Source: Candidula unifasciata (Eukaryota > Mollusca > Gastropoda > Stylommatophora > Geomitridae). Taken from it: 64,000 nucleotides of DNA. Shown here piece after piece: positions 12,801 to 20,900 of this stretch. The number at the start of each line of letters is the position of its first letter. Positions within the stretch are counted from its first letter, which is position 1. A program made the position numbers and the translations under genes. The stretch is from assembly GCA_905116865.2 (NCBI GenBank), contig CAJHNH020001602.1, positions 401,874 through 465,873 of the forward strand, given 5' to 3'. The notes beneath the pieces are model-generated. The model was given only the letters and a program-made list of their open reading frames with translations, was not told the DNA's origin and did no database searches.

Positions 12801-15800
12801 CATACATAAAGCAATAATGATGATGCGATCTATACATCATATACATAAAGCAATAATGATGTTGTCATCTATACATCACATACATAAAGCAATAATGATG
12901 ACGCCATCTATACATCACATACATAAAGCAATAAAATGATGCCATCTATACATCACATACATAAAGCAATAGTGAATGTCATCTATACATCACATACATA
13001 AAGCAATAAAATGATGCCATCTATACATCACATACATAAAGCAATAGTGAATGTCATCTATACATCACATACATAAAGCAATAAAATGATGCCATCTATA
13101 CATCACATACATAAAGCAATAGTGAATGTCATCTATACATCACCATACATAAACTACCAATGATGATGCCATCTATACATCACATACATAAAGCAATAGT
13201 GATGATGTCATCTATACATCACACACATAAAGCAATAATGGTGACATCAACATTATACAAATATTTTACACAATAATGTTTTCACCAGCTGTACATGACG
13301 GCAAAAATAATAATAATAAAACAACTTACACAACAAATAATTGTGATAATGAACAGAGAAACGATCTTCACGAGTCTCAACACCGCAGCCCGCCATCTGG
13401 CATCTCTTGGCGCCCAGCGGATACTTCTGATCAGCTCTTTGAATTTGACGATGGGTGGTTGTGTCGGCCTCAAGTGCTCATCCGAAATCGAAATGTTTTC
13501 AGTAATTCTGAATAGAGAGAAGTACTCAATTCAATATTTTGTTAAAGGACAGAATGAATTTTCGTTGCATTTAATGTACACATTTAATGGGGGCCCGTGT
13601 TAGCGCAGTCGATAAGAGACTCGCTTTCAAATCCAGCTGCGACTCGCTGCAGCCCACGGTCGATGTTCGAAACCGGGGGGCTCCCGGGGTTCACCCGGCC
13701 TCTAGGAAATTGGTACCAGAGGAGACTCTGGAGTAAATTGAGGAACGTCGCTGTAGCTACAGAGTTACGTGCGAACGGCGACACAGGCGGACAATTCTTA
13801 TCAGCTATCCGTACTGGTGGCAGAGCACTTATGGTTTATAACCGTGTGCAATGACGCTGGTTCACATCTCCCGACTTTACCTTTACCTTTTAATGTACAC
13901 TAGTGTTTTATCTTAGATTTCCATAGCAGAAGGAAAGTAAAGGACGCCTTTTGGCTACTTCAGGTGTGTAATGCTTAAAGTTGAAGACCTGTATTGTATA
14001 GACCAATCGGTTCTCGGTGGGTTTATGTGGTCAACATTACTTTGCCGCCTTTACTTCCCATGACTATGCCTGGTACCCATTTAAGGCTGGGTCGACCTTG
14101 GAGGTTTCCCAGCAGTAAACTAAGTAAAGGACCCTTTTCCCCGCCATTTTACGTACTGGGCATATAAGGCTAACTCTATCTTGTATAGACCAATCGGCAC
14201 TCGAAGTCTGTGGTCAACATCACGCCAGCCGCCTTTACCTCCCAGGACAATACCTAGTACCCATTTGGAGCCGAGTCGACCTGGGAGGCTTCCGTAGTAG
14301 TGGATCATACATTCACTGCGAGGATGCCGGTTGTTCCTCACTTCCTGAATATGTAGCCTGTGGCAAGGGTCTTCATCTTAGAAGGTCTGTCGCCATCCAA
14401 GTCGCTGTTGACACTCGGGGCCATCCGGCTTCTTCTCTTTTCAATTTGTCTCCCCCCCCCCCCCCCCCCTTTTTTTTTTCTTTCTTTATATTGCCAACAT
14501 CCCTTGCCTTGACGACTGACATAGACGATCATGATTCTCCGAAACTTGGTGACGACAAGAGAAGGCAGAATTTATTTGTCGTGACATAAGACTATCAGGC
14601 TGTCCTCCGACTAACGGTCGGCAAAGATGACGGCCGCAAAATATCCAGCCGAGCCGCAGTCACGTGTCAATTGCGCGCTTCCGGCTACTTAATTTGCGGA
14701 CTTCCAGCGACTATGGCTATAGCCACGTGGCTCCCACGCCACTCGCGCGGCGTGGATTGGGGTTAAACTAGATGGCTATGACTCAGGAGCAAGGCTGCAG
14801 GAGATGCGGAAGCTGCTGCTTCTGAGTCCTAGCTATCTAGTTTAGCCCCAATTCACACCGAGTGAGCAGCTTAGGGGCCACGTGGCGGTAGCGGTTGTTG
14901 GCGGAAAACCGCCGGAAGACCGCAAATTAAGTACCCGAAAGCGCGCAATTGACACGTGACTGCGGCTCGGCTGGATATTTTGCGGCCGCCATCTTTGCCG
15001 ACCGTTAGTCGGAGGATAGCCGACTATCAGAAATAATTTCGCTGAAATAATCTTCCTGGTCTTCCATATCCCTCTCCCACTCCACTTCCACCCCCACTCT
15101 CACCCCCATCCATAAATGTTTTCATTTGTACAACTACTAGGAGGAGGAAGAAGAAAAGGAGTAGGTGAAAAAGGAGGTCAGGTGTTAGAATACACTAAAG
15201 TCCACAGACCAGGTCAAATAGGCTGGACACAACCAGGTTAACGTACTCTTTGGCGGCAATCAGAGGAGTCTTTTCGGAGCTGGGCGTTTCAACATCACGT
15301 GGTCTGCCGTTTGGGGTTGATAAGTTTGACTCAATTTCATCCAGCATTACCCTGTCGACCACAGATAAAGGTGTGTTGATGATGGTGATGATGATGATCA
15401 TGATGATGGTTGTGATGATTATCGTCGCTGTTATAATAAGATGATGATTATAAAAATGATGAGATTAGAATCAGAAAGTAGATAAAAAGAGACAAGCAGA
15501 CATTGATACAGATGGTGGGGTACTTTCCTTCCGGGTTTTCCCGAACCATTTATTTATTTATTTCCAAAAAGGTATTTGTGTTTTTTTTTCTCACGTCCAA
15601 ACTTTACATTCATTCAAGTACACAAATCTACTTTTATTCTAATACAGTCGTGTAATCTTGATCTGGTACATCTTCATAATTCTTTACGCTCGTCGTGTCT
15701 TTCAACGATCGTAAGTGGGGCTTATGTCTGGGTTAAGGTTTATATTATGATCATCATAATTAAATGTATGCTAGGTCGGATGTTCAGGTTAGATCTTAAA

Positions 15801-16681
15801 TTCAGGGAACATGTCATTATTGTGTTCTCTTCTTCGCGTTCATCGCCTGTAAACTCCAGCAGAAAGTTCTGGTTGTTCGTTCACTTCTGGACTTCAGAAC
15901 ATAGATAAATTACCAGAAACAGCAGACAGCGAGGCACTGGTTTTTTTTAAATCTATTATGAGAAGAAAGGCAGCCGCCGTTGTGTAGCGACTAGAAGTTC
16001 GCCTGTTTATCCGAAGGTCGTTGTTTAGAATTCGAACAAACCAGACTATTTTTTTTTTTATGACCCTGGCAGCTAAAATTCTAGGAAGTAAAGGCGACCG
16101 GCGTGATGTTGAGCAAATCTCCCACTGAGTGCCGATTGGTCTATACAATATAGATGTAGCACAACTTGTAATGCTAAAAAATGAAACTTGCTGTGAAAAC
16201 TTAAAACAGTTACACGACTCGAAGGACGATTGTTAGCATCGTTTTGTCCCTGTATGGACATGCGTCAACACTAGAATTAATGCATGTAGTTAGATAACAC
16301 TATAGTTTGGAAAGACGGCAAGGTGCCGACCAGTTAGAGACGTAGAGGAATTATGAAACCCGCCCCAGTAGAAGAGGCACTTGATGATTATGATAAATCC
16401 ACTTATAATCAGCTTTCAGATGACAAAGACAAAATTTATGAAAAAGTAGAAGATTTAATGTGAGAATAAATTAAGATTTTTTCTTTTTTAATTAAGAAAA
16501 AGGGATGGTGTTTGGACATGAATTCTAGGCGGCGCCCATACGAGTGTGCTGTGATAGAGAAGGCTCTAGGTGTTCGTGTTCTGTGGGGGTTGATGTGCAA
16601 AGCTCCACCACCGGGGTCGTAGATGGACGGTGTGGGTTGACGCCGGATCTCCCCGCCAATTTGAGAACCGCTGGTTGTCAT
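749..16681 (-). CDS. OCA2: OCA2 (P protein) homologue, 5' half, split gene
   Basis: Locus entry; exons are listed separately: 16542-16681, 15247-15351, 13330-13507, an unfound exon, 7060-7193, 4769-4845, 2918-3062 and 749-820, with the rest beyond the left edge. The P protein is a 12-pass anion transporter of the SLC13/ArsB type. In pigment cells it conducts chloride in the melanosome membrane and raises luminal pH for tyrosinase. Seen here: a cytosolic N-terminus with an acidic dileucine (EKTPLI), TM1, a luminal loop with four N-glycosylation sequons, TM2 ending in YILIIFE, then LVHRTLAALLG. The last part nearly matches the vertebrate segment that follows TM2. Intron phases agree at every joined junction (2-2, 2-2, 0-0, 2-2, 0-0). 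The catalytic membrane domains are outside the window. Identity is confident; the pigment role in this animal is inferred. Confidence 0.9.
846..1712. repeat. 52-bp minisatellite
   Basis: About 16 imperfect copies built around acacacagtacgtcatgtg and gactgtctgaagtttca. It lies in the OCA2 intron and starts about 25 bp from the acceptor of the 749-820 exon. Confidence 0.9.
1919..2060. repeat. (TTC)n microsatellite
   Basis: About 47 near-perfect copies. OCA2 is on the minus strand, so its pre-mRNA carries GAA. A mixed T-rich leader precedes it at 1800-1918. Confidence 0.95.
2133..2812. repeat. 38-bp minisatellite
   Basis: About 18 copies of a unit starting gtgtctagttcaagctgtca, with variant positions (aagctg/aggcta, gagctc/tagctc) shuffled among copies. 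Intron of OCA2. Confidence 0.92.
2918..3062 (-). CDS. OCA2: OCA2 exon with end of luminal loop and TM2
   Basis: Encodes SEDSCNLTASSPQVV (sequon NLT), then HQVLYAFLVLIFVYILIIFE, a hydrophobic helix whose end matches the P protein segment before IVHRTLAA. Acceptor ctttcgttccag, donor GTTAGT. Phase 2 in, 0 out. Confidence 0.9.
3097..3377 (+). mobile_element. GAA-tailed dispersed element, copy 1
   Basis: Reads 5' to 3': poly-A-interrupted leader, cctacctaaaagcgtgtc, ggtgcatctgcttgagag, ggttctggaacaggact, gagtttacagctggtgga, then a short gaagaagaa tail. Same family as nine further copies listed below. Confidence 0.75.
3378..3700. other. OCA2 intron, nothing recognised
   Basis: AT-rich single-copy-looking intron sequence without frames, tandem repeats or element ends that I recognise. 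Confidence 0.5.
3705..3893 (+). mobile_element. Short dispersed element, copy A
   Basis: Contains gaagccccaccctggct, gggacctctccaccggtgat and catggtggcactttgtgtca, shared with 28714-28862 (opposite strand) and with the well-bounded copy at 60501-60736. Confidence 0.75.
4070..4110. repeat. (CAT)n short microsatellite
   Basis: Interrupted run of cat/cgt triplets. Confidence 0.8.
4218..4405 (-). mobile_element. GAA-tailed dispersed element, copy 2
   Basis: On the minus strand it ends in gccggtgaaca followed by five GAA. Shares tgtactccgacttcgg and gttcaccggctgtgaa (plus-strand view) with the other copies. Confidence 0.75.
4410..4768. other. OCA2 intron, nothing recognised
   Basis: No frame or repeat structure recognised. 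Confidence 0.4.
4769..4845 (-). CDS. OCA2: OCA2 luminal-loop exon (short)
   Basis: Twenty-five codons, LTLKINETETEFEDRVKFTA and then DAKCC, with one sequon (NET). The acceptor follows a good pyrimidine tract (ctcctttctctgcag); donor GTAAGG. Phase 0 in, 2 out, joining the next exon as Ser. Confidence 0.85.
5010..5053. repeat. (AAT)n microsatellite
   Basis: About 14 aat triplets with one interruption. Confidence 0.9.
5055..5800. other. OCA2 intron, nothing recognised
   Basis: AT-rich, no coding look; a weak internal duplication near 5400-5470 (gttgttggaagactgt). Confidence 0.4.
5810..6035 (+). mobile_element. tRNA-derived SINE
   Basis: A tRNA-like head with ggccggttagttaatacg (A-box region) and cgggttcgacccttag (B box), then a body with gggttttttctgtcggggg. 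Similar in design to the copy at 11990-12150. Confidence 0.6.
6040..7020. other. OCA2 intron with poly-G runs
   Basis: AT-rich sequence with two long G runs (about 6233-6250 and 6776-6794). Nothing coding was seen. Confidence 0.5.
7060..7193 (-). CDS. OCA2: OCA2 luminal-loop exon
   Basis: Encodes VLDHDLCEGDMAVVRVELFG and a following beta-rich stretch with sequons NDT and NLS. The position and strand-like pattern match the first luminal loop of the P protein. Acceptor aatccacag, donor GTAAGT. It enters in phase 1, whereas the TM1 exon leaves in phase 0, so at least one exon is missing between them. Confidence 0.85.
7258..7486. repeat. ~30-bp minisatellite
   Basis: About seven degenerate copies of ggggagactaccacatgatg plus an A-rich spacer, just upstream (in gene direction) of the 7060-7193 exon. 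Confidence 0.85.
7625..8030 (+). mobile_element. LINE 3'-end scrap and unknown sequence
   Basis: gatgagagcgacgttctg at 7638 is the inverse of a LINE motif seen at 35240 and 260. The remainder to 8030 has open frames on both strands with no recognised family. Confidence 0.35.
8035..8345 (+). mobile_element. tRNA-derived SINE, one partial and one near-full copy
   Basis: The 3' body (gaagtaaatgcgaccggc, gagtgccgattgatctat, gtctagccctgtgtgc) is followed by a second copy with head ctgaacactcccgcttgc, B box gagttcgaacccat and the same body. Confidence 0.8.
8613..9133 (+). mobile_element. hAT-like element with TIRs and 8-bp target duplication
   Basis: Begins cagtgttgccactttg and ends with its exact inverse, caaagtggcaacactg, a 16-bp TIR. 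Flanking octamers ttcgtttt (8605-8612) and ctcgtttt (9134-9141) match at 7 of 8, the target-duplication length of hAT. At 521 bp it is too short for a transposase. It carries a 70-codon frame (8776-8988) with a CxxC pair and no recognised family. Confidence 0.75.
8776..8988 (+). CDS. Small ORF inside the hAT-like element
   Basis: Seventy codons, beginning MLSLPHTKKSIRVGKGCS and containing CGSCKADF. It may be the remnant of an autonomous element's N-terminal domain. No family recognised; coding status doubtful. Confidence 0.25.
   Translation: MLSLPHTKKSIRVGKGCSTYQLPDWVLKEIGTAKAYKSHFGSEALTSSSKVNLSCGSCKADFSKDEDLIL
9300..9640 (+). mobile_element. LINE 3'-end fragment
   Basis: Frame-broken text resembling LMREAKAAGLDSIHDFELLA and the closing QDR-WGN, matching a minus-strand copy at 30615-30905. 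Stops interrupt it. Confidence 0.6.
9717..9901. repeat. Perfect 185-bp palindrome around (TA)n
   Basis: Arms run from ttagtgaatgtgttctg inwards to a TA-alternating centre and back out to cagaacacattcactaa, with no mismatch seen. It can form a long cruciform. It lies in the OCA2 intron. Confidence 0.9.
10140..10630 (+). mobile_element. Jockey-like LINE C-terminal fragment
   Basis: Frame-broken text including RRDQATIFRLRTQHIPLNGH, PYETVDHHLCE and RMLLPPRPDKWNTLYGG. Two more copies occur on the minus strand (17395-17950 and, degraded, 47225-47560). It is the post-RNase H region of a non-LTR element. Confidence 0.75.
10760..11095 (-). mobile_element. LINE C-terminal fragment with GAA tail
   Basis: On the minus strand: RDVPMVEAARRARNRTLYLP and RHPQRLKEEVKKKK, the last part being the trinucleotide tail. 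Resembles the copy at 30000-30440. Confidence 0.6.
11095..11790 (+). mobile_element. LINE RNase H and C-terminal fragment
   Basis: Contains VLKWIPSHCNIMRQERADCM (the RNase H W-I-P-S-H-x-N...E-AD motif) and, in another frame, KLCPCQQAPRNTEHVLQ, a CxC...H zinc-like motif, ending FIEACGLLI. Frames are broken. Confidence 0.7.
11990..12150 (-). mobile_element. tRNA-derived SINE
   Basis: The minus strand reads a head tggttagaacactcggct, B box gagttcgaatcctcgg, then a T-rich body. The first 70 bases fold like a tRNA, but the trailing body marks a SINE. Confidence 0.65.
12281..13245. repeat. 39-bp minisatellite with 36-39 bp variants
   Basis: About 25 copies of atacatcacatacataaagc plus a variable spacer (aataatgatgatgccatct, aatagtgaatgtcatct, aataaaatgatgccatct). 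The spacers alternate in blocks. OCA2 intron. Confidence 0.92.
13330..13507 (-). CDS. OCA2: OCA2 exon 3, first transmembrane helix
   Basis: Encodes 59 residues: a basic juxtamembrane stretch (KFKELIRSIRWAPRDARWRA) and then a hydrophobic segment, VSLFIITIICC, which lines up with the basic-plus-TM1 segment of the P protein. Acceptor ctctattcag, donor GTAAGT; phase 2 in, 0 out. The exon ends inside TM1, so the rest of the helix must be encoded by the next, unfound exon. Confidence 0.85.
13582..13889 (+). mobile_element. tRNA-derived SINE, second family, with target duplication
   Basis: Head ggcccgtgttagcgcagtcg, a GTTCGAAAC B box, and a tail ctttacctttacc. About 12 bp (tttaatgtacac) occur both just before and just after it, which fits reverse-transcribed insertion. 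It ends 75-80 bp from the acceptor of the TM1 exon. Confidence 0.75.
13960..14335 (-). mobile_element. Two SINE bodies in tandem
   Basis: Minus-strand copies of the tagaccaatcgg(c/t)... body appear twice (about 13990-14110 and 14180-14300), each with the ggtacccatt and aagtaaaggc-type blocks of the main SINE family. Confidence 0.7.
14590..15029. mobile_element. Foldback hAT-type element, copy 1
   Basis: Almost its whole length is an inverted repeat: ggctgtcctccgactaacgg inward, and the same sequence inverted at the right end (one mismatch). A unique centre reads caaggctgcaggagatgcgg. The octamer gactatca flanks both sides (14590-14597, 15022-15029). No ORF. Same family as 38279-38657, inserted in the opposite orientation. 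Confidence 0.9.
15247..15351 (-). CDS. OCA2: OCA2 exon 2, acidic dileucine sorting motif
   Basis: Encodes VMLDEIESNL through SSEKTPLIAAK. EKTPLI fits [DE]xxxL[LI]. Human OCA2 has ENTPLL in the same part of its cytosolic tail, where it serves adaptor-dependent sorting to melanosomes. Acceptor gtcgacag, donor GTACGT; phase 2 in, phase 2 out. If the preceding exon is wrong, translation could start at the Met just after the acceptor. Confidence 0.75.
15360..15475. repeat. (ATG)n-rich imperfect microsatellite
   Basis: Degenerate gatgatgat run immediately upstream of the acceptor of the 15247-15351 exon. Confidence 0.7.
15823..15905 (-). mobile_element. GAA-tailed element, copy 3 (short)
   Basis: Carries tctcttcttcgcgttcatcg followed by cctgtaaactccagcagaaa and ggttgttcgttcacttctgg; only the tail-proximal 80 bp remain. 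Confidence 0.6.
15955..16160 (+). mobile_element. tRNA-derived SINE
   Basis: Head ccgttgtgtagcgactagaa, a tagaattcgaac B-like box, a T run, then the gaagtaaaggcgaccggc and gagtgccgattggtctat body. Confidence 0.8.
16542..16681 (-). CDS. OCA2: OCA2 exon 1, start codon
   Basis: Encodes 46 residues beginning MTTSGSQIGGEIRR, Pro/Arg/His rich, expected to be cytosolic. The ATG sits in a fair Kozak context (atcgccATGa). The proposed donor GTATGG leaves phase 2, which is what the next exon needs. The frame is GC-richer than its surroundings and has no stops. A weaker donor GTCCAA, 12 bp later in the minus-strand direction, would also keep phase. There is no N-terminal homologue match from memory, so the link to the gene rests on position, strand, phase and a coding look. 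Confidence 0.6.
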
Positions 16682-16786
16682 GGCGATTTCACTGAGCTCT
16701 CTCGTCTTGATTGGTTCGGCTGCCGGTTACCGACACATTCCGCTGAAATGAAAAACGGTGATGGAGAACAATAATGGGGTTGTTGT

Positions 16787-16838
<52 letters not shown>

Positions 16839-16842
16839 GTGT
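16787..16842. repeat. (GT)n microsatellite
   Basis: About 26 dinucleotides, 110 bp upstream of the OCA2 start codon on the non-template side. Confidence 0.95.
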
Positions 16843-17024
16843 TTTTTTTCCACAGAATTGACAAGATAAATTTAAACTTATAGTAATAATAATGAGTGCT
16901 CCAAAACGGGGGGCGAGATTCTGACCAGATCCCCAATTTACTCGTCTGGAAAAATATGAGTTTAATCTCATCTGTCTCATGGGTAGGGTGACTACAATAT
17001 CTTAGGCTAAAAACGGGACATCTG

Positions 17025-17215
17025 ATTAATATATTAAGCTGGAAACGCGACATCCCACTAATATATTGAGCTGAAAACGGGACATCCCACTAATATATTG
17101 AGCTGAAAACGGGACATCCCACTAATATATTGAGCTGAAAACGGGACATCCCACTAATATACTGAGCTAAAAGCGGGACATCCCACTAATATGTTGAGCT
17201 GAAAACGGGACATCA
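17025..17215. repeat. 32-bp minisatellite, family shared with two other loci
   Basis: Six copies of gctgaaaacgggacatccca plus ctaatatattga. The same unit occurs at 50503-50625 and inverted at 58092-58178. Confidence 0.9.
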
Positions 17216-17394
17216 CAGTTTAACGCCATCTCCCATTTTCTCAAGCTCACTTGGATGAAAGAGATGAGTTACTTCCTCCTAGATGGCAATAAAGCATAAA
17301 CCATTGTCGCCCTGAAAGAAACAAAACTATGTGCCCTTTAACTGCACTGAAAGAAATAAAACTTTTAGATCGAATCATTTCAACAGATTTATAA

Positions 17395-17950
17395 CTAAGT
17401 GCATGTAGGATTATTTCCTATGTTGTTGTTGTTATCGATCTAGCAGCGCATGAGCTTTCGCCCTTTGGCCAATACCATGTAGTGGAATTTGCAAGTTTTG
17501 ACCGGCTGTTCTTTTCCTCCGTACAAGGTGTTCCACTTGTCTGGTCTCGGAGGGAGTAGCATTCTTCTAGTCTCGTTGAGTTTTAGGCACTCAAAGAGAT
17601 TGTGTTCAACAGTTTCGTAGGTGTAGTTCCATAGCTGGCACTCGGGTTGGGGGGGGGGTGGGGGGGGGGGTGTTGTGGCTGTATTCTGTTTAGGTGTCCA
17701 TTGAGTGGAATATGTTGTGTTCTGAGTCTGTAGATGGTGGCCTGGTCCCTTCTTGTTAAATGGTTAATGCTGTCATTAGGATAACGGCTAGCCATGTGTC
17801 TATAAACCTCTATCCCAGTGTCTCTCCTGGCCCATCTATTCAACCAAGTCTCTTTGTTTATAGCTTTTATAAGTGTTTTTTGCTGTCTGTAGGGTTGTCG
17901 CTGTAGGTGGTTCTTCTTGTATTGCTCTTTTCTTTGTGATTCTTTCCTTA
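17395..17950 (-). mobile_element. Jockey-like LINE C-terminal fragment
   Basis: On the minus strand: NKETWLNRWARRDTGIEVYR, then RRDQATIYRLRTQHIPLNGH and, after a G run, RMLLPPRPDKWNTLYGG. Frame breaks around the poly-G at 17651-17672. Confidence 0.8.
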
Positions 17951-18031
17951 AAAAAAAAAAATAGACAATAACTACGATTGGGTCATACCTACAAAACGGG
18001 AATGTCTGGGGGGAAAACGGGACGTATGGTC

Positions 18032-18172
18032 GGCCTCTGGTGTAGCGGCTACACGCTTGGCTGCGGATCGGAAAGTCGTCGGTTCGAGACATGACTGTAC
18101 CATACCATGTATAGATCTAGCCCTATATGCCTGATACGGCTGTAGGCTTTGAAAAGGGTCATTTGCTTTGCT
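18032..18172 (+). mobile_element. tRNA-derived SINE (body shortened)
   Basis: Head tggtgtagcggctacacgct, B box cggttcgagac, then directly the tagatctagccctatatgcc end; the middle body is missing. Confidence 0.8.
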
Positions 18173-18244
18173 TTGACTTCAAAGAAACCAACCCTTGTAT
18201 TCAAGCTGAAATAAACGGAGAGTCGGCTCTATCTGCCTTCGACG

Positions 18245-20530
18245 TCTTTTAGCATACCTATAATCTCGTAAATCTATAGCATTCCTATCATCTCGTTAAT
18301 CTCTAGTATACCTATCGTCTCCTTAATCTCTAGCTTACCTATAATCTCCTTAATATCTAGACTACCTATCTTCTCCTTAATCTCTAGCATACCTATCATC
18401 TCCTTAATCTCTAGCATACCTATCATCTCCTTAATCTCTAGCATATCTATAATCTCCTTAATCTCTCGACTACCTATCATCTAATTAATCTCTAGCATAC
18501 CTATCATCTCCTTAATCTCTAGCATACCTATAATCTCGTAAATCTATAGCATTCCTATCATCTCGTTAATCTCTAGCATACTTATCATCTCCTTAATCTC
18601 TAGCTGACCTATCATCTCCTTAATCTCTAGACTACCTATCATCTCCTCAATCTCTAGCATACCTATCATATCCTTAATCTCTAGCATACCTATCATCTCC
18701 TTAATCTCTAGCATACCTATCATCTCCCTAATCTCTAGACTACCTATCATCTCCTTAATCTCTAGCTTACCTATCATCTCCTTAATCTCTAGACTACCTA
18801 TCATCTCCTTAATCTCTAGCATACCTATCATTTCCATAATCTCTAGCATGCATATCATCTCCTTAATCTCTATCATACCTATCATCTCCTTAATCTCTAT
18901 CATACCTATCATCTCCTTAACCTCTATCATACCTATCATCTCCCTAATCTCTAGCATGCCTATCAGCTCCTTAATCTCTAGCATACCTATCATCTCCTCA
19001 ATCTCTAGCATAACTATCATCTCGTTAATCTCTATCATACCTATCATCTCCCTAATCTCTAGCATACCTATAATCTCTTTAATCTCTAGCATACCTATCA
19101 ACTCCCTAATCTCTAGCATACCTATCATCTCCTTGGATCTAGCTTACCTATCATCTCCCTAATCTCTAGACTACCTATCATCTCCTTAATCTCTAGCATA
19201 CCTATCATCTCCGTAATCTCTAGCATGCCTATCAACTCCCTAATCTCTAGCATGCCTATCATCTCCTTAATCTCTAGCATACCTATCATTTCCATAATCT
19301 CTAGCATACCTGTCATTTCCATAATCTCTAGCATAAATATCATCTCCTTAATCTCTAGCATACCTATCATATCCTTAATCTCTAGGATACCTATAATCTC
19401 CCTAATCTCTAGCATACCTATCATCTCGTTAATCTCTAGCATACCTATCATCTCGTCAATCTCTATCATACCTATCTTCTCGTTAATCTCTATCATACCT
19501 ATCATCTCCCTAATCTCTATCATACCTATCTTCTCGTTAATCTCTATCATACCTATCTTCTCGTTAATCTCTATCATACATATCTTCTCGTTAATCCCTA
19601 TCATACCTATCTTCTCGTTAATCTCTAGCATACCTATCTTTTCGTTAATCTCTATCATACCTATCTTCTCGTTAATCTCTAGCATACCTATAATCTCCTT
19701 AATCTCTAGCATACCTATCATCTCGTTAATCTCTAGCATACCTATCTTCTCGTTAATCTCTAGCATACCTATCATCTCCTTAATCTCTAGCATACCTATC
19801 ATCTCGTTAATCTCTATCATACCTATCTTCTCGTTAATCTCTAGCATACCTATCATCTCCTTAATCTCTATCATACCTATCTTCTCGTTAATCTCTATCA
19901 TACCTATCTTCTCGTTAATTTCTATCATACCTATCATCTCGTTAATCTCTATCATACCTATCTTCTCGTTAATCTCTAGCATACCTATCTTCTCGTTAAT
20001 CTCTAGCATACCTATCTTCTCGTTGATCTCTATCATACCTATCTTCTCGTTAATCTCTATCATACCTATCTTCTCGTTAATCTCTATCATACCTATCTTC
20101 TCGTTAATCTCTAGCATACCTATCATCTCCCTAATCTCTATCATACCTATCTTCTCGTTAATCTCTATCATACCTATCATCTCGTTAATCTCTAGCATAC
20201 CTATCTTCTTGTCAATCTCTAGCATACCTATCTTCTCGTTAATCTCTAGCATACCTATCATCTCGTTAATCTCTATCATACCTATCTTCTCGTTAATCTC
20301 TAGCATACCTATCATCTCGTTAATCTCTATCATACCTATCTTCTCGTTAATCTCTAGCATACCTATCTTCTCGTTAATCTCTAGCATACCTATCATCTCG
20401 TTAATCTCTAGCATACCTATCTTCTCGTTAATCTCTAGCATACCTATCTTCTCGTTAATCTCTAGCATACCTATCATCTCGTTAATCTCTATCATACCTA
20501 TCTTCTCGTTAATCTCTAGCATACCTTTCA
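18245..20530. repeat. 27-bp minisatellite, 2.3 kb
   Basis: About 84 copies of atctctagcatacctatcat plus ctcctta or ctcgtta. The left half is mainly the ctcctta type and the right half mainly ctcgtta/cttctcgtta. Because 27 is three times nine, frames stay open for hundreds of codons on both strands (for example 19125-20531 minus and 19225-20721 plus). I read these as by-products, not genes. Confidence 0.95.
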
Positions 20531-20564
20531 TGTTTTCATATTTTGTGCATTACAATACGTTGAT

Positions 20565-20900
20565 GGCGTGCCGCCGTGCTGTAGTGACTAGATGCTCGCC
20601 TGCGGATTCGAAGGTCCTGGATCCAAATCGAAGCGGTGCTGCACTTTCTCTTGATTATTTGTTTATTGACCTCTCTTTCCATGTCGTCTTACTCGTTAAT
20701 GGAAGTAGTCGGTCCCAATAAGTTTGCCATGCACACGTAAAATTGCTACATAAGGCATTTCGCCAGCCCATACGTAAACCGGCTACAAGCTATATTGAAT
20801 ACCACTACTCAACCGCTGTCCTGGGAAGTAAAGACGACCGCCGAGATGCTGATCACATCGTCCACCAAGTATCGATTAATAAATAAACTATAGGTAGATT
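20565..20900 (+). mobile_element. tRNA-derived SINE
   Basis: Head gtgctgtagtgactagatgc, a gatccaaatcga B-like box, and a 3' body gaagtaaagacgaccgcc ... caagtatcgattaat. The body has a central unrelated stretch. Confidence 0.75.

Noticed and set aside
18245..20721. Long open frames of 468 (minus) and 498 (plus) codons
   Set aside because: Both come from a 27-bp tandem repeat that lacks stops in those frames; no start context, domain or non-repeat extension supports a protein.
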